From NCBI GenBank assembly GCA_030386875.1, contig CM059560.1, forward strand, positions 28,514,183-28,578,182: a stretch of DNA of 64,000 bases, written 5' to 3'. The translations under genes and the position numbers were made by a program. How positions within the stretch are numbered: the first letter of the stretch is position 1; every line of letters starts with the position of its first letter. Source of the DNA: Morinoia aosen (lineage: Eukaryota > Arthropoda > Malacostraca > Amphipoda > Talitridae). The notes below the pieces were generated by a model. That model made no database searches. It saw nothing but the letters and a program-made list of their open reading frames with translations, and was not told where the DNA came from. This document shows, piece after piece, positions 46,976 through 59,700 of the stretch.

Positions 46976-49900
46976 TTTGTAGTTCACCGAAGAGACGAAA
47001 AAAAATGATCGTGAATTAGGGAGTACAGTTTTTTTTAAATTTCTACTTTTATTTGATTTAACCCAATATTCAGATCACCCTTATTTTTAAAATTTAAGGG
47101 AATGTCTAGGTAGTAAGGCTCACAGACTCTTATGATTTAAAACTATCATCTTAATATAACGACCTACTGAAAGGTTGAATACTTATGAAAACACTCAATA
47201 ACTAAACACTAGTATTTTAATACTTATGATACTTGGATGAGCAAAACTTGAGCTTGAACACTTGAACACGCAGTCGCTGTAGCTTAAAAACATATTTTAC
47301 TAGCCGGCTTTTTTCCCTTTTTGATATTCCATTACAACAAATTACATTGAAAATTTGTTTATGGGTTGAGACTGCAGCGTTTCAGTGGCACTAAATAATA
47401 TTCGAAGCAAAGTTCGTAACGGTTCATTTGTTACGGCAAAACGAAGTGCAGTTTTGGATTCAGCGGCTTGCGCAGCTTCGCTCAAATCTTTGCAGCTGTC
47501 GTGAAATGTTCACGTTAGCAGCAGTGCATTCGAAAGAGATTAAATTAGACTAGATGTTAGTTCAGTCTCCCTAACAGCAAATAAGGTGTTCCAACGAGAG
47601 AAAGGAGGAAGGCCTCATTTCGTATGGAGATAAGGAAACATGAAATCTACGAAATCTACGGTATGCACAGCGTGCATGAGAAAGAATTCATGAAACGCGA
47701 TAAAAGTCGAAGAAAAGAGTAGTAAGTGCTGAAAAAAATGACAGCAGTGAACGAAAAAGAGATGGCCCTTAACATAACAAGAAACAGTTCATGTCATCAT
47801 AAAGAAGACCTACCCAACTCTCAGCTTAGGACCTAAAATTTTTCCCCTCCTATACCCAGAAAGACAGTACTTGCATTCTCCTGAGGAGTCATTTGAAAGA
47901 AGATTGTAACTTGCATGAAGGTGTGCATCAACCCAAGACCCAAGTAGGATACTTAAATTAACAAATATTGCGCACTTGATGATATTTATTGTTCGTAAGT
48001 TCAAATGAGCTGTCAGGCAAATTGTCCAACCTAGCATTGCTCTGTGTGGAGTTAATTGGTAATATACAATCGTTCAGTTAATCAGTTAATCACTTCCGTT
48101 GATTGCTTAGAACTGAATAAAAAGACAGCGTTCTCCACCATGGTTATTTCCTATTGGCCTTTCTCTGCTGATGAACTTCGTTGGAATTCAGACCAGCATT
48201 CTTGCAGCTGTATAAAGAGCTCAGAATTTCAGTAATCTACAGGATAATATATTGTGAAAATTCCTTGAAACCTATGCTGGAAAAACTGTTGCATTGTATG
48301 ACAAGGAGTGAACTCTAGTACTTCCTAAGGATTTGCTTTGCACTAATAATTGATTAGAATTCAGTCATAAATAACCATATTGGTTGATTATACAATTTAT
48401 AAAGCAAAAACAACTAACCCACCAATATTAGCATTGCCCGATGTTTGAGTTTCTAAGCTATACTAATAGAAAGTGAAACTGAATTGAATGTCCAAAAATA
48501 TTATTGTACTCGGGAACCCATTCAATCGGTAGAAAAATGGGTACAGCAAATGGCTTTCCTGCCATAATTTCGAGCAAATAAATAGATCGAGTCGCCCAAT
48601 GACTTCTCGTTCGTCATTTTGCCTGGCCTTCAAAGCGTGTGTTACAGTCGACGCGCGGCGTAGAGCTTTAGTGTTTTCAACGCAAACATATCACGTTCTT
48701 TACGGATGCGAACTATTGTGTATGTTGAAGCCCTTTATAACACGGAAATATATTTTAGCTCACAGTTTCATGAATCAGTGTACAGGAACAAGCACTTGAA
48801 TTCGAAAGCAATAAGTCTGACATCATAGAAGACCGTATTGAAAACCATTGGAAAAATTATTTTGCACGATTGACATGATTTAAATTTGCAGAAAAAATGG
48901 TCAAGAATGTAAGAACGTTAAATATTGTAATTAAAGTAGGTAGCAAAATCTGAACAAATTCCATATTGATATAGTCGCAAGAGAGTTTATATACCAATTA
49001 TTCCAATTTGTAGATATACAGATCAGCCAGTTCATATGAATCACATTTCTAAGATGCCTGAATATTGAAGGCTTCTTTCCTTTTAATTGACATTTTCAAA
49101 GCAAAAAAAAGTTAAGTTTTACTCTACCTATAAATTCAAATACCGATTGAAGCAACGCTTGGAAACACACAATGAAAAACAGTTTGTCAAAAGTGTACAA
49201 TTTTGCTTGTAAAAAAAATGTTGATACTCATCATGTTGGCGTCACATTGTTCAGTTAATAAAAGTTGAATTCTTTCAAGGAAAAAATGATTGTGATCAAC
49301 GCTTCATTATAGTAGTAATGAAGTTTCTCAAGAAGATACTTTGGAAATTTTGCTAACTTGTTCAGTGACGGCTCCCAAAAACCTTCGGTGTAGTTCATTA
49401 CTCGTAGTAATCGGCAATATACCTGAGACTTTATTTCTAAACAGAAGTATTTCTACGAATGCCAACAGTATAAAAAACGATGGAATTCTTTCTTCAATCA
49501 ATAATTTCAGCGGAAAAATAAATTCAAATACATTCTTTAACCCTTCCCTCGTTTCACAACGAGCCTAATGTGCAAAAAATGACATCCAATTTTTCGTCTT
49601 TTTGTTGCTTATTTTCTGAACATGCCCTCTTATAAGGGTACCGTAATACCTGCCATATATTTTGTAGTAATACTATACACGAAATAGTATGCAGATAACA
49701 TATCCTGAGTGTAATGTAGCACAAGAGACGTGGTGGATCTGGAGTGGTGGAGAATGTTTCGTATAAGGTTAAGTGAAATCTTGTTTGCTGGGAATTCAAA
49801 TGAACAAATTTCTTGTGGAAGCGACGATAATAACTGAATTTCAACAATAACGTTCTTATTACTTTGCTACTTCGGCTACGACAAACTTCAGAAATTTGTC

Positions 49901-52900
49901 TTTCCTTGTGTTACTTAATCTCAAGGAATGCATCGCCATGCTGCTGCTCTGCAATATCTTCTTCCGTGAGGCAATTAAATTTGCAATTTTCATCAAACGC
50001 TGCAAAAAGTACGTATTTTGTTCTTATTCCATCACCTTGTTCGTTCTTCAATAAAATGCTTTCATCACAACTAATATAAAAGTGGCACGAATATTCATTT
50101 TCTATTCCTGAATTCATAGTTCAACTGTTAATATACAATAATTTACCATCGACAACCGTACGTACATACATACCACTTCTGTTAAATAGTAGAGTATCTC
50201 GTATAAAAATTCTAGATACTAGCATATAAATTAAATGCTGAATATTTTATTAAACAACCCTCAATGTGAGCAAATGTTTGAGGAATGAGTTAGAAATTCT
50301 GACATTCGAATGATCATTCAAACCGAGAAACTAACGGATCCCTTGAAATTTGCAGCTGAGCTTACTTTGATGTGATCTGTCTCACGTTAGATGAAACGTT
50401 AGTAACGGCTTATCTGACATTTTCTAAGTTCTCAACAATAAGTTCAGTACAACAAGGTTTCATGAAAGTGTTTTGTAACATTGAAATTTTCTGCACATAG
50501 CATCACGTGAACTTAGATTTTTACCGATGTTTGAGAATCAAGTTAAACAAAGTAAGCATTCATTGCTTTTCTCAAGAAATATGCTTGTATGATTGAAGCA
50601 TGTTGTTTCGGTGTTGCCTTCTTTCAAGTGTTGATATATAAATATAGCCAATATCCATAAAATATGCATCAATTTAAGGAAAAAGTGAATCAGACGTATA
50701 AAATAATCGCTTCAAACACTGCCTTCTAGCGATATATGATACAGACGTTGAAAATAAAATGCTACTGCAGTATTATGCGAAAACCTAAAATTGAATACAG
50801 TGGCTTCGTATTGTCGCCTTGAAAGAATGATCGTAAAATGCGAACTCATCGATAGCAGTAACAAAGTTGAGGTATGGAGAAGATCGACAGGGCTACACCC
50901 GACACTCAAATGCATTCGGCACAGCTAGCGGCGGTGATATACGTCCCTGCCTCGCAGCAAACGGCAGCGCAACACGCCAAGTGCCATGAGCGAGTGTGAA
51001 AAATTGAACAGCTATGTAGCCAGGAACGACCTCCCATGAAATTCATTCACTAGATAATTGCAGATTCCTCATTGCAGGTAATAATTCTTTCAAAATCTTA
51101 TGTTATTTGGAAATCTTCTAATGACCCTTTTGAACAAATTATCACGAATTATAGTTCACTCATCGTTTCGTTCAGTACACGGTCGTGACAGTGGTTGAGT
51201 GTTCTAGTAAAATGGTCCATTGAGCTACCAGTTCCGAATTAGTCCATGCCCCTCACTATGTCACGAATTACAGGTCTTGGAAATACATGACGAAGTCTTT
51301 ACTTCAGTGGGTGCATTTGATAGCTGTGGTGAGGGGTCGTTGTCTGAATGGTGCCTCTTAGTGTTCACTTCCGTCACGTTGCAGTTATATGAGAGCCTGA
51401 ATGAAGGGCTACTTTACTTTTTACAAGTTTTGAAGAATGTTTGAAAACCTTGGTTAAAGAGATTTTTTGGTATTCTAACCATACCATATACCGCAGATAG
51501 TAGTATTGTTGTTTGTAAATCGAAAGTATGTTGGTAAATATATTCAAAATTATTTGAAATTTACAAATTTGATATCAAGCTCTTCTTTAAAATGTATTAC
51601 ATCAAGCAATTAGATTTTTTCAAATAATTTACGGTGTTAAGATCTGCATATATTATTGAGAAATGAAAAATTAAGGGTATTGTTATAAATACAAAATGAG
51701 TAACTTAAAGTACTGTCTCATGAGTTATTAGATTTCCATGTTTTTTTAGGGCAAAAAGCTTTTACGTATTTCAGCGTAATAAATGGGTTATCATACAAGT
51801 TCATGCGTAAAAACTGTGCGCTTACAAATGTGACACTTCCAATTATGATAACACCATCAGTTTAAAAATAAATACTTTAGACTAACTCGCATTTCCATTA
51901 TGTTTTTATCTCTTTTGAGTAAGCTATTTAAGAATAATAAAAATCCAAAACTGAACGTAGGCCTGATCTATTTTCACAACGATGCAACTCATCAAACTTT
52001 ATTTAATCATACAAAAGTTCATTTACAGCGAACTTTATTCGCGTTATTGTTTTATCATGTCAAAATTCAAGGTTAGCGAGCTTAAATGATCGATGTGGTG
52101 ATATGTAGGTTTGTTCGAAAAAACAATGAAATTTTACTGAGATTATTTGAACTTGTAAAAAATAAACTTGGTCACCCAAGTGTTCCGGTGATAACATTTA
52201 TGACAACATGCACCCTGTTACTTTCTCGGTACGATGCTCTTTCTCTACTCAGGGATAAATCAATAATTTAGATTTCCATAGGATTCTTTTATATCGTAAA
52301 ATAATCTTCAGTTTTCGAATATATATTTGTGTTTATCTGATTCTCGCATTTCGGATCCAATACACCCGCACAGTGCGGATGCTTTTCGAGTCAAAAAGTT
52401 TTCTATTAACCTTATTCTACTTGGATGTGTGGTGAAAGCGTAACAATACTTTGGTTAATTCAGACAAGCTTACACTTAGTCGATGCAGACGTTGATAAAA
52501 GATATGATACGAGGCCAGAATACCTACTTGTGAATTCAATGCAGAAATTATGGGTAACATCGCATTCCACTGATAGAAAACTGCTCAGTCACGTGGCAAG
52601 CTCAGCATACATGACAGTGTTATCGCAATTTTCTGGAATCCCACCGAGCCATACTTAACGGCTCAATTCATTGGTGGGGTATAAATTTTGGGAGAATTTT
52701 AATATTTGATTATCGTTGACAACAGTAGGATCCAATAAAATAATTAAATTCTTAATTCAATTACACGAACGAATTCTATCTCCAACTAAGTGATATCGAA
52801 AATAAATTCATCATGAAGGCCTTTGATTGGAAATAGTTTGTAATGTCCCTGACAAAGAAAATTATATTTGATCCCGTGGCTAAAACAATAAGTATTTAAC

Positions 52901-55900
52901 TAAAAGCTCTTTATTTAGTCTACGGAAAAGGCAACCAGTATTTAACTATCCCAATGCCCATGCTGATGAACCAATTAAAAATGTCAAATGAAGAATAATT
53001 GCATGGAACAAATGTTTCACGTCTCACATTGACTCGTATGAAGTATGTGAACACTGGTTTATTTTTTCAGTAAGCTTTATTTTCATGCCGCATTTATAAA
53101 AAAAAAGCTCTTACACGAAATCTCTCACGAAACCTTTAACACGTCGGTCGCGTTGTGAGCAGCTGGTGTACACGGAGGAAATTTTCATAATGCTGTTGAC
53201 CGACCGGGAGTCATAAACTCAATCTAAAAAACCTCAATCAGAATTAAATAAAGACACGATACAGTTAATGTTTACTACTTTCAAATTTGTTTATTACCCT
53301 TGACTTCAAATTTGAGGCGAATATTGAACTTCAGTTTAACGCATCGCGGTCAATGCGTTAATTTATTTCACTTGCAGCGTTTGGCATTTCAATGAATCAG
53401 TAAGGAACTTACTTATTCACTGTTCTCACTAAAATAACTCCTCATGAAAACTAATCATTCGAGTAAACTACAGTAATTTGCAATTAATCCCTTCAATGAT
53501 GTCTCTTTTGGTACCGACATCATCTAGTTTTTTTGGGACCGACATCATCCTTACCATCATCATTAATTGTGCTCGTTGATTTTCTCCAAGATTTGCGCTC
53601 TCATTCGAGTTTTGCCTTCAGTAACATTCGAAGCTTAAGTAATATTGCGAGGCTCAACGTCTACCCATTGAATCATTTTATGATGATTTTCTCACGATAA
53701 GATGCACTTCATTTTCTTTTTGCAGACGATCAATTGCCATCTAATACAAAATTATGAATGTATTAATACTATCATGTTTACTAATATGCACATTCATTAA
53801 CCATGAGTACAGTTATAACAGAGCGACTTTCATTTGTGAGTAAAAATCAATCCGTGTTCAGAGTCATGTTAATTGAAGGCTGATTGAAAAGCCACAATTT
53901 GGCATGGTTGAGGCTGGATATGAAGATTTAAATGAAGTTAAGCTATTGCTCCTTTGTGTAGTTTCGCGGTTGTCTATGAGAAGAATTACTACCTACACAA
54001 CCACCCTTAGTACCTATATGCATCATTGAACGAAGTGGAGAAGAGCGAGTGACTTTGACCTTATCAAAGACTATTTAGACATTTCAGTTGCCACTTTATG
54101 AAAAGAACGCATTCATCTTGTTCATTTCACTGGACCCGTCATTCAGTACCTGTGGTCGAGCCTTTATTCAATTATTCATGTTTTCGGCTTAGTTTGCAAG
54201 CACTTCATGAGCTACTAATATATATTGGACTTAGAAAGATTTTAATACAAGGTGCTTCTTTCTGATTTTGATTTGCTGAATATGGATCTGAAGACATTCC
54301 ATATGGTGAAAACGAGTACGGAAATGAGCAATGCTCGAAAGTTAGTATCTCATTTAGATTTGAGTCATAGCGGCTTTAATGTAATATATGTAAAATTTTA
54401 TTCTGAAAACATTCACGAGCAACATTCTGAATGTTTCAATGAAACAAACCTTCTCATTGAAAAACGTACAATATTCGGATATAAACTGCATTTATTAGCT
54501 TCGATTTCATTGAATGTTTCATGTCAGATGTCTTGTAATTAGTCTCAAAATAAGAAAAATTCTGGTTAAACCACATTGATAAAAGCGAATTTACGTACAG
54601 AAAACGACTGTCCGAAAACTTTAGTCTGAGAAAATGAATTTTTCTGTGTCAAATGTAAGCAAATAGTGTTAAATCTGAGAAAAATTAATCGATTTTGCCC
54701 TCTACCGTACGACAACAAAAATTATTGGCATATTTTCGATTTCACTAATGGCTTTCGAAACGCACAAAAACACAGACCTTAGGAGATTATGCAAGGAATT
54801 AAATGAAATGGTGTAGAACTTTGATCGAGAGAATAAGCTTATTGAAAATAAGAATATAATTTAAAAAGCAGTAACCTGATCTTTTAGGGAAAAATATGTT
54901 GTTGAACATTAATGAAATTTAATAAGCTGATTAAAAATAAGAACCTAACATTAATAAGCAGTAACCTGAGCCCTGAGAAAAAAATACTTTATTGAACATA
55001 TATCTCCGAAATTCAATTCATTACACCATATCATGCCATTTGCATGTATGAATTAAGCTATTCTAAATTTATTCACGTAGATCAAATATATATTTAAATT
55101 AAATCATGGGAATGTAGACCATTCAAACATCTCTATTATTTCTGAAAAATAAAATAAAGTGCTATAGTATACAATTAAAGCCATGCAAAGTCAACTGGAT
55201 TCTCTTTTTGACTGGCAATTAACGACTCTAACAATCACTGAACGTTGCAAGAAGCCCATATAAAATATATTCCTCACACTTCGTATTTTAATATTATTCA
55301 TAGAAAGTAGATTATAAACTTGTTCGCATCCAAGATGAGATATTAGTGAGCATGTATTTGTGAAACATGGCCTTTGCGACTATAAAATGCAAAAATTGTA
55401 TCTTGGAAGCAAATAGCGTTCTGACGTTGCTCATGTAAGAGCTTGGATTTTCGTTTTTTGCTCATTTTTCTATTGTTATTATTATCTTGAATGAAGAAAT
55501 TCTCTTCCACATCATCACTCATTTTATATGACACGAAAATACCATTGATGTATTGTTATAATAAAAGTATAAAATTTATTCGGCAAAAATTTTTTCTATG
55601 AAACCCAATTGATTGCCTCGTGTTCCACAGAATTTCAAAGCCTCATTATAATGTTATTTTTACCTCTAAAATATGCAGGCCTAAAAATTGTATCATGGTT
55701 AGACCTGGAAATGGTGTGGGTCACAAGGTTTTCCATGTAGCTTCATAAAACCTTTTACACTTTTGAATGATTATTTGGTTTCATCCTAATCATTTTTTAT
55801 ACCAACTTTAATGCCATAAAATGCATACAAATATCAGCAAGGAAATTAAATTCCCTTTTTGGGATAGAATTAGTTGTTTCAGCCGACTTACACAGTGACG

Positions 55901-56396
55901 AGGAAAAATATTGATTGCCGAAAATGTCTATATATTTTTTGGGATTGTAATTTCCGCTTTGATCGATCTAAAAACCAAACCCATTTTTTTGTGTTATCAG
56001 ACTAACGAACTGCATTTCAATTTGTTCATATGGCATTGAGAGTATTACTGTTATTTTACTTAACTTAAATAAAACCAATTGACATTTGAGGATATCAATA
56101 TCCTAAGCTAAAAGTTTTGTTGAAAACGCGATGAACGGATAGAGTAATTTTTCTGGTAAAATGCACGATGCTAAAAATTATGTTACAGCACCCAGAAGAA
56201 TACCATGGCTAATTTACAATGCAAAATTAACAAATTTTCACCAATAGATAATTACAGGGCCACGAAACCAAACTCTTTTTCGCCAAACAAACAAACATTT
56301 TTTGGGGAACATTTCTGAGCGCATGCTTTTAAATGGACAGCCACAACAGGGTTTCAGTGAACTCTTGGTGGTAAGAATGAAGCCATTATGTCTCAC
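46976..56396 (-). other. Intron splitting Ig1 (9673 bp); no gene seen
   Basis: AT-rich, with many short unsupported open frames. A 90-bp tandem duplication lies at about 54832-55013. A TTTTGG.ACCGACATCATC phrase is duplicated at about 53504 and 53535. A short motif GATGAAACGT..GTAACG at about 50391 also occurs at about 41335 in another intron. Confidence 0.65.
54832..55013. repeat. 90-bp tandem duplication
   Basis: AATAAGCT, AAAATAAGAA, AGCAGTAACCTGA and TTGAACAT blocks recur in the same order at a shift of about 90 bp (GCAGTAACC at 54868 and 54958). Confidence 0.8.
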
Positions 56397-56532
56397 CTGT
56401 ATATGGGGACTTGTGACTGGTCCTGCTTGTACCACAGCACCAGCAGCGGCCGGTCTGTCTCTGACGGAGGGTCGGGCACCAGGCACGGCAGCTCCGCCTG
56501 CCCCCGCACCACCACGAATTCTGAATACCAAA
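56397..56532 (-). CDS. Sidestep-family exon, first half of Ig domain 1
   Basis: The exon encodes EFVVVRGQAELPC with the B-strand cysteine, then LLVLWYKQDQSQVPIY, ending ATACAG before GTGAGA (phase 2). Two acceptors are possible. TTGTTTTCAG gives a start at 56532 (136 bp) and has the better pyrimidine tract; TGGTATTCAG gives a start at 56520 (124 bp). They differ by 12 bp and keep the same frame, both phase 1, so four residues could be optional. The short ORF calls over this region in the other frames are shadows. The signal-peptide exon should lie upstream at higher coordinates and was not recognised. Confidence 0.9.
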
Positions 56533-56775
56533 CTGAAAACAAGAAATGTTTTTCAGATTTAAATTAGATTTAAATTAAGTAAGTTAATCAATGCCTACAA
56601 ATGCTGAACGGGATCCACACAGCACCATGAATTTTGAATACCAAACAAAAAATTAAATGTTTTTCAAATTGCAATTTAATGTAAATATTAAACGTCAACC
56701 AACACTTCCAAAAACTGAACATGATCTCAACACCAACACGAATTCTGAATCCCAAAATGAAAAAGGAAAAATACT
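56504..56775. repeat. 112-bp tandem triplication of the Ig1a exon 5' edge and acceptor
   Basis: CACCACCACGAATTCTGAAT followed by ACCAAAC (about 56508-56533) recurs as CACCATGAATTTTGAATACC (about 56622-56646) and as CACCAACACGAATTCTGAAT (about 56731-56750), shifts of 113 and 111 bp. A TGTTTTTCA block follows the first two. The copies contain about 13 bp of exon sequence plus the pyrimidine tract and AG, and diverge with distance from the exon. Confidence 0.85.
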
Positions 56776-59700
56776 TTTCACGAGAGCATTCGATGCAAGC
56801 ATTGCAAGTTAACGTGCATCTAAAAAACTAAACATGAATACCTGAAAATGCATTTTTCGTACACTCTTTATTTATTATAAAAGCTCTAGTCCTAAATTAA
56901 AGCGCATAGTATGAGTTGATAGGTATGCAGGTCAAAATTAAAAACGAAGCAGATAAGTGGAAAACCTAAAAATCAGTTGAAATTAAAAATAAATGACGTG
57001 ATCTGAACCTTGATCCAAAAGGTTCGTTTTGAGGCTGTAAGGAAAAACAGTTACTTGTTTCCCATGTGCTTCGCGAACATTTTGAACAGTTTTCATTATA
57101 TTCGTATTATTTTCGTATTATTTCCATTATTTTCGTTTCGGTCAAGAAAGCTAGAAACGTTAAGTTTTTCATGAATATTTTCCCTTCAGCCCATAAGCAG
57201 AAATCAATAATTCGAATTTGAAGGCGAATTTTGAAAATTTTCGAGCTTTCTTTGAAGATGCATAATTTGTGCGTGTTGTACATGGTCAGATGTCAGTCAC
57301 ATCTCTCATGCATTCAATGCCTGCGAGAATAGAAAAGTGTACCGAGCGCGAATGTTGAACAAATCCCCGCTTTAATTTCAATCATCCCCCAACTTTGAGC
57401 TGCATTCTGCCTGATATTTCTGTAAGCATAGCAAAAAAGTTGCTTTAAAATTTAAATGAATTGCTCCAAATGTCAAAATGTACTTCAAAGTTTCAATTTC
57501 CAGTAGACACTACTTTTTACGGTGAAAAATTCAACTTATTAATATCGTGTTTTTTAGAAATTAACCAAGAAAATATTGATGCAATGCATAAAAATTATGG
57601 CTTCTCGTTTCAAAAAATCATTTCAAACTAACGCAAGATTTTCATGGTAACACGATTTCAATAAATATCCTCATATCCATTTTTTTGAAACGTGTTATTA
57701 CTACTACTAAATTATTTCCTCTATGATCTTGATAACTGCAGTTATATTTTAGATTACAAATGCTCTCTCGAACAGGTTTACACACAATGTTACTGATACT
57801 AAATATGAAAAACCTATATTGCTGTCATACCACTGACAAATAAAGAGTGTTGTTTATTCGTATAGCCGCGCTGCATACAATTGCCACTAAAGAGCATGAT
57901 ATTAGCATTGAGTGGCCAATAGGCTTATGTATGCAATCATTTATAAATGAATATGTAGTTTGTTGCACTTTGCAATGAAGAGATCAAACGACTGATTTCT
58001 AGAAAAGATTGTCTGAAGCTTTGTATGAGCTTAACTGAGAAACTGACTGTAAAATATTTATAGATCAGGCTCCAAGTATTAATCTACGTTACGTGCTGCA
58101 AATTATTCATGGAAAAAAGATTGAATGCCATGCAGATAAAATTGTTAACAAGTTTATAGATGATGTATCAACATTGGGTGACGCAATGAAAGTAAGCATG
58201 AGAGTATCGCTGAATGGCAGAGCAGCCTAACTCAAAAAGTCATTTTAACAATGAGCGGTCACAAAAAATTACAAAAATAGCTGAGTTTAAACGGGATCAA
58301 AATGCACTTTAGATTGAGTGAAACATATTTGAAACTGTGCATTGTTCATACGGAGGCGGGAGCTGATTGTAAATTCTATCCAATTTCTCGACACAGAAAT
58401 AAATATTTTAAACGATATTGAAACCAGCGCTTCGAATGATAGAATGAATGAATGAACAAATGAACGAATGAGCGGATGTGTGAATCAACGAATGAACAAT
58501 GAATGAACGATCAAGTGGACGAATGAACGAATGAGCGATGAATAAGGAAAACTTTTTCTATAATCTTTTCATAGAGCGTAGAGTTGATCCAATAAATGGT
58601 TTAAGGAAAAAATATTCCCTGTGCTGAGTGGGAAAGAGCAAATGGTTCAAAAAGGGTTTTGAGATGTGCGCTTCGACTGAACAAGAATTCAAGTGTATGA
58701 TACAAAATGATGTGTTGAGGCCGTTAACAAAAAATGAAACGGATCTGATATGGCACACATTTTGCGTGTGAAACGAACGAGTGAACATCGTTAAGTTTGA
58801 AAGCGAGGTAAAGTCTGAGATAAATGGAGGTTTCTTCGCGACGAATGTGCCAAGAAGACTATGATTCAACTGTGATAGTCGATTGAGGTTTCATGAGTGT
58901 GAAAAGCTGAAAATCGCGAAGAAAACGTGAGACTAGTATTTTTTTCCTTGGTTTCATATTGGCTTGCCTCAATTCGAACAATCAAGCATAAGAAATGTGA
59001 AGAAATAGCATGATCCAACCGAATAAGTTAGCACCATTTCTGTTCCATTGTGCTCAAGCAGGCAGCTAAACGTCTAATTCGGAATGATGCGTGAAGAAAT
59101 GTGGATAGGTGATAGCATGAGCTTCTCAGTGCAATTGGATTTGTGAAGGATCAGATTTATCTTTAGATCTTCAAAAACTTTTTCCTAAGTTGCTTAGGCT
59201 TAATATAGTTGGTAAGCATAACTGAGTGAATTTAGTACATCATGAGTAGGTTTGAAAGCAATTGAGGTTTTGTCTAAAAAGTAGTCAAAAAAGTAAAGTT
59301 AATTATAGAAAATATCTTTTAGCTCATAACCGCGGGCTTGTTGCGCATTTTATCATGCCCAATGCATTGTTTAAGGAATAGCACTATGACATGAAACATT
59401 GAAGGGGTCATGAAGTCTTTTTAAATTTATTTCTTTTTTTGCGTTGAAAAGAGTTTTAAGTGAAAACTGCGTGTCACCAAAAGTAATACTTTCTAGAGAG
59501 GATCCGAGTTCCAATTAAGAGTCTCATTTACTGAGAAGGTCCGCAAGACAGTCGCTAATTGCAGCTGCAGAAGCCTTTATTGAACGGTTTCGATAGCCTC
59601 AGTAAGCAGCTTCAAAGTCTTGCTTCTTAGTAAAAATGTTTTATATGGAGGAACTGGCTGATACTGGAATTTGTAGCATTAAAGTCAAGAATACCTGTTA

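Larger units (their letters stand above)
11862..56532 (-). other. Sidestep-family Ig cell-surface protein gene, internal part (7 exons)
   Basis: Seven GC-rich minus-strand segments join in one frame with canonical acceptor and donor sites and compatible phases throughout. Together they encode about 361 residues: Ig1, Ig2 and Ig3 complete and the first half of Ig4. Diagnostic Sidestep-family features are the PIYSYD join in Ig1, GSRPAAHITWW in Ig3 and EGDDVYFEC in Ig4. Known family members are type I membrane proteins that act in axon guidance as partners of Beaten-path proteins. The exact paralogue cannot be decided, so no symbol is given. The signal-peptide exon upstream and the rest of the protein downstream were not found. 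Intron sizes in gene order are 9673, 897, 13860, 4001, 13788 and 1367 bp. The frame and splice structure are seen directly; the function is inferred from family. Confidence 0.9.

Noticed and set aside
56302-56562. Plus-strand 86-codon frame and minus-strand 97-codon Gly/Ala/Pro-rich frame
   Set aside because: They are other-frame readings of the GC-rich Ig1a exon. The frame with the Ig motif and matching splice phase is the real one.
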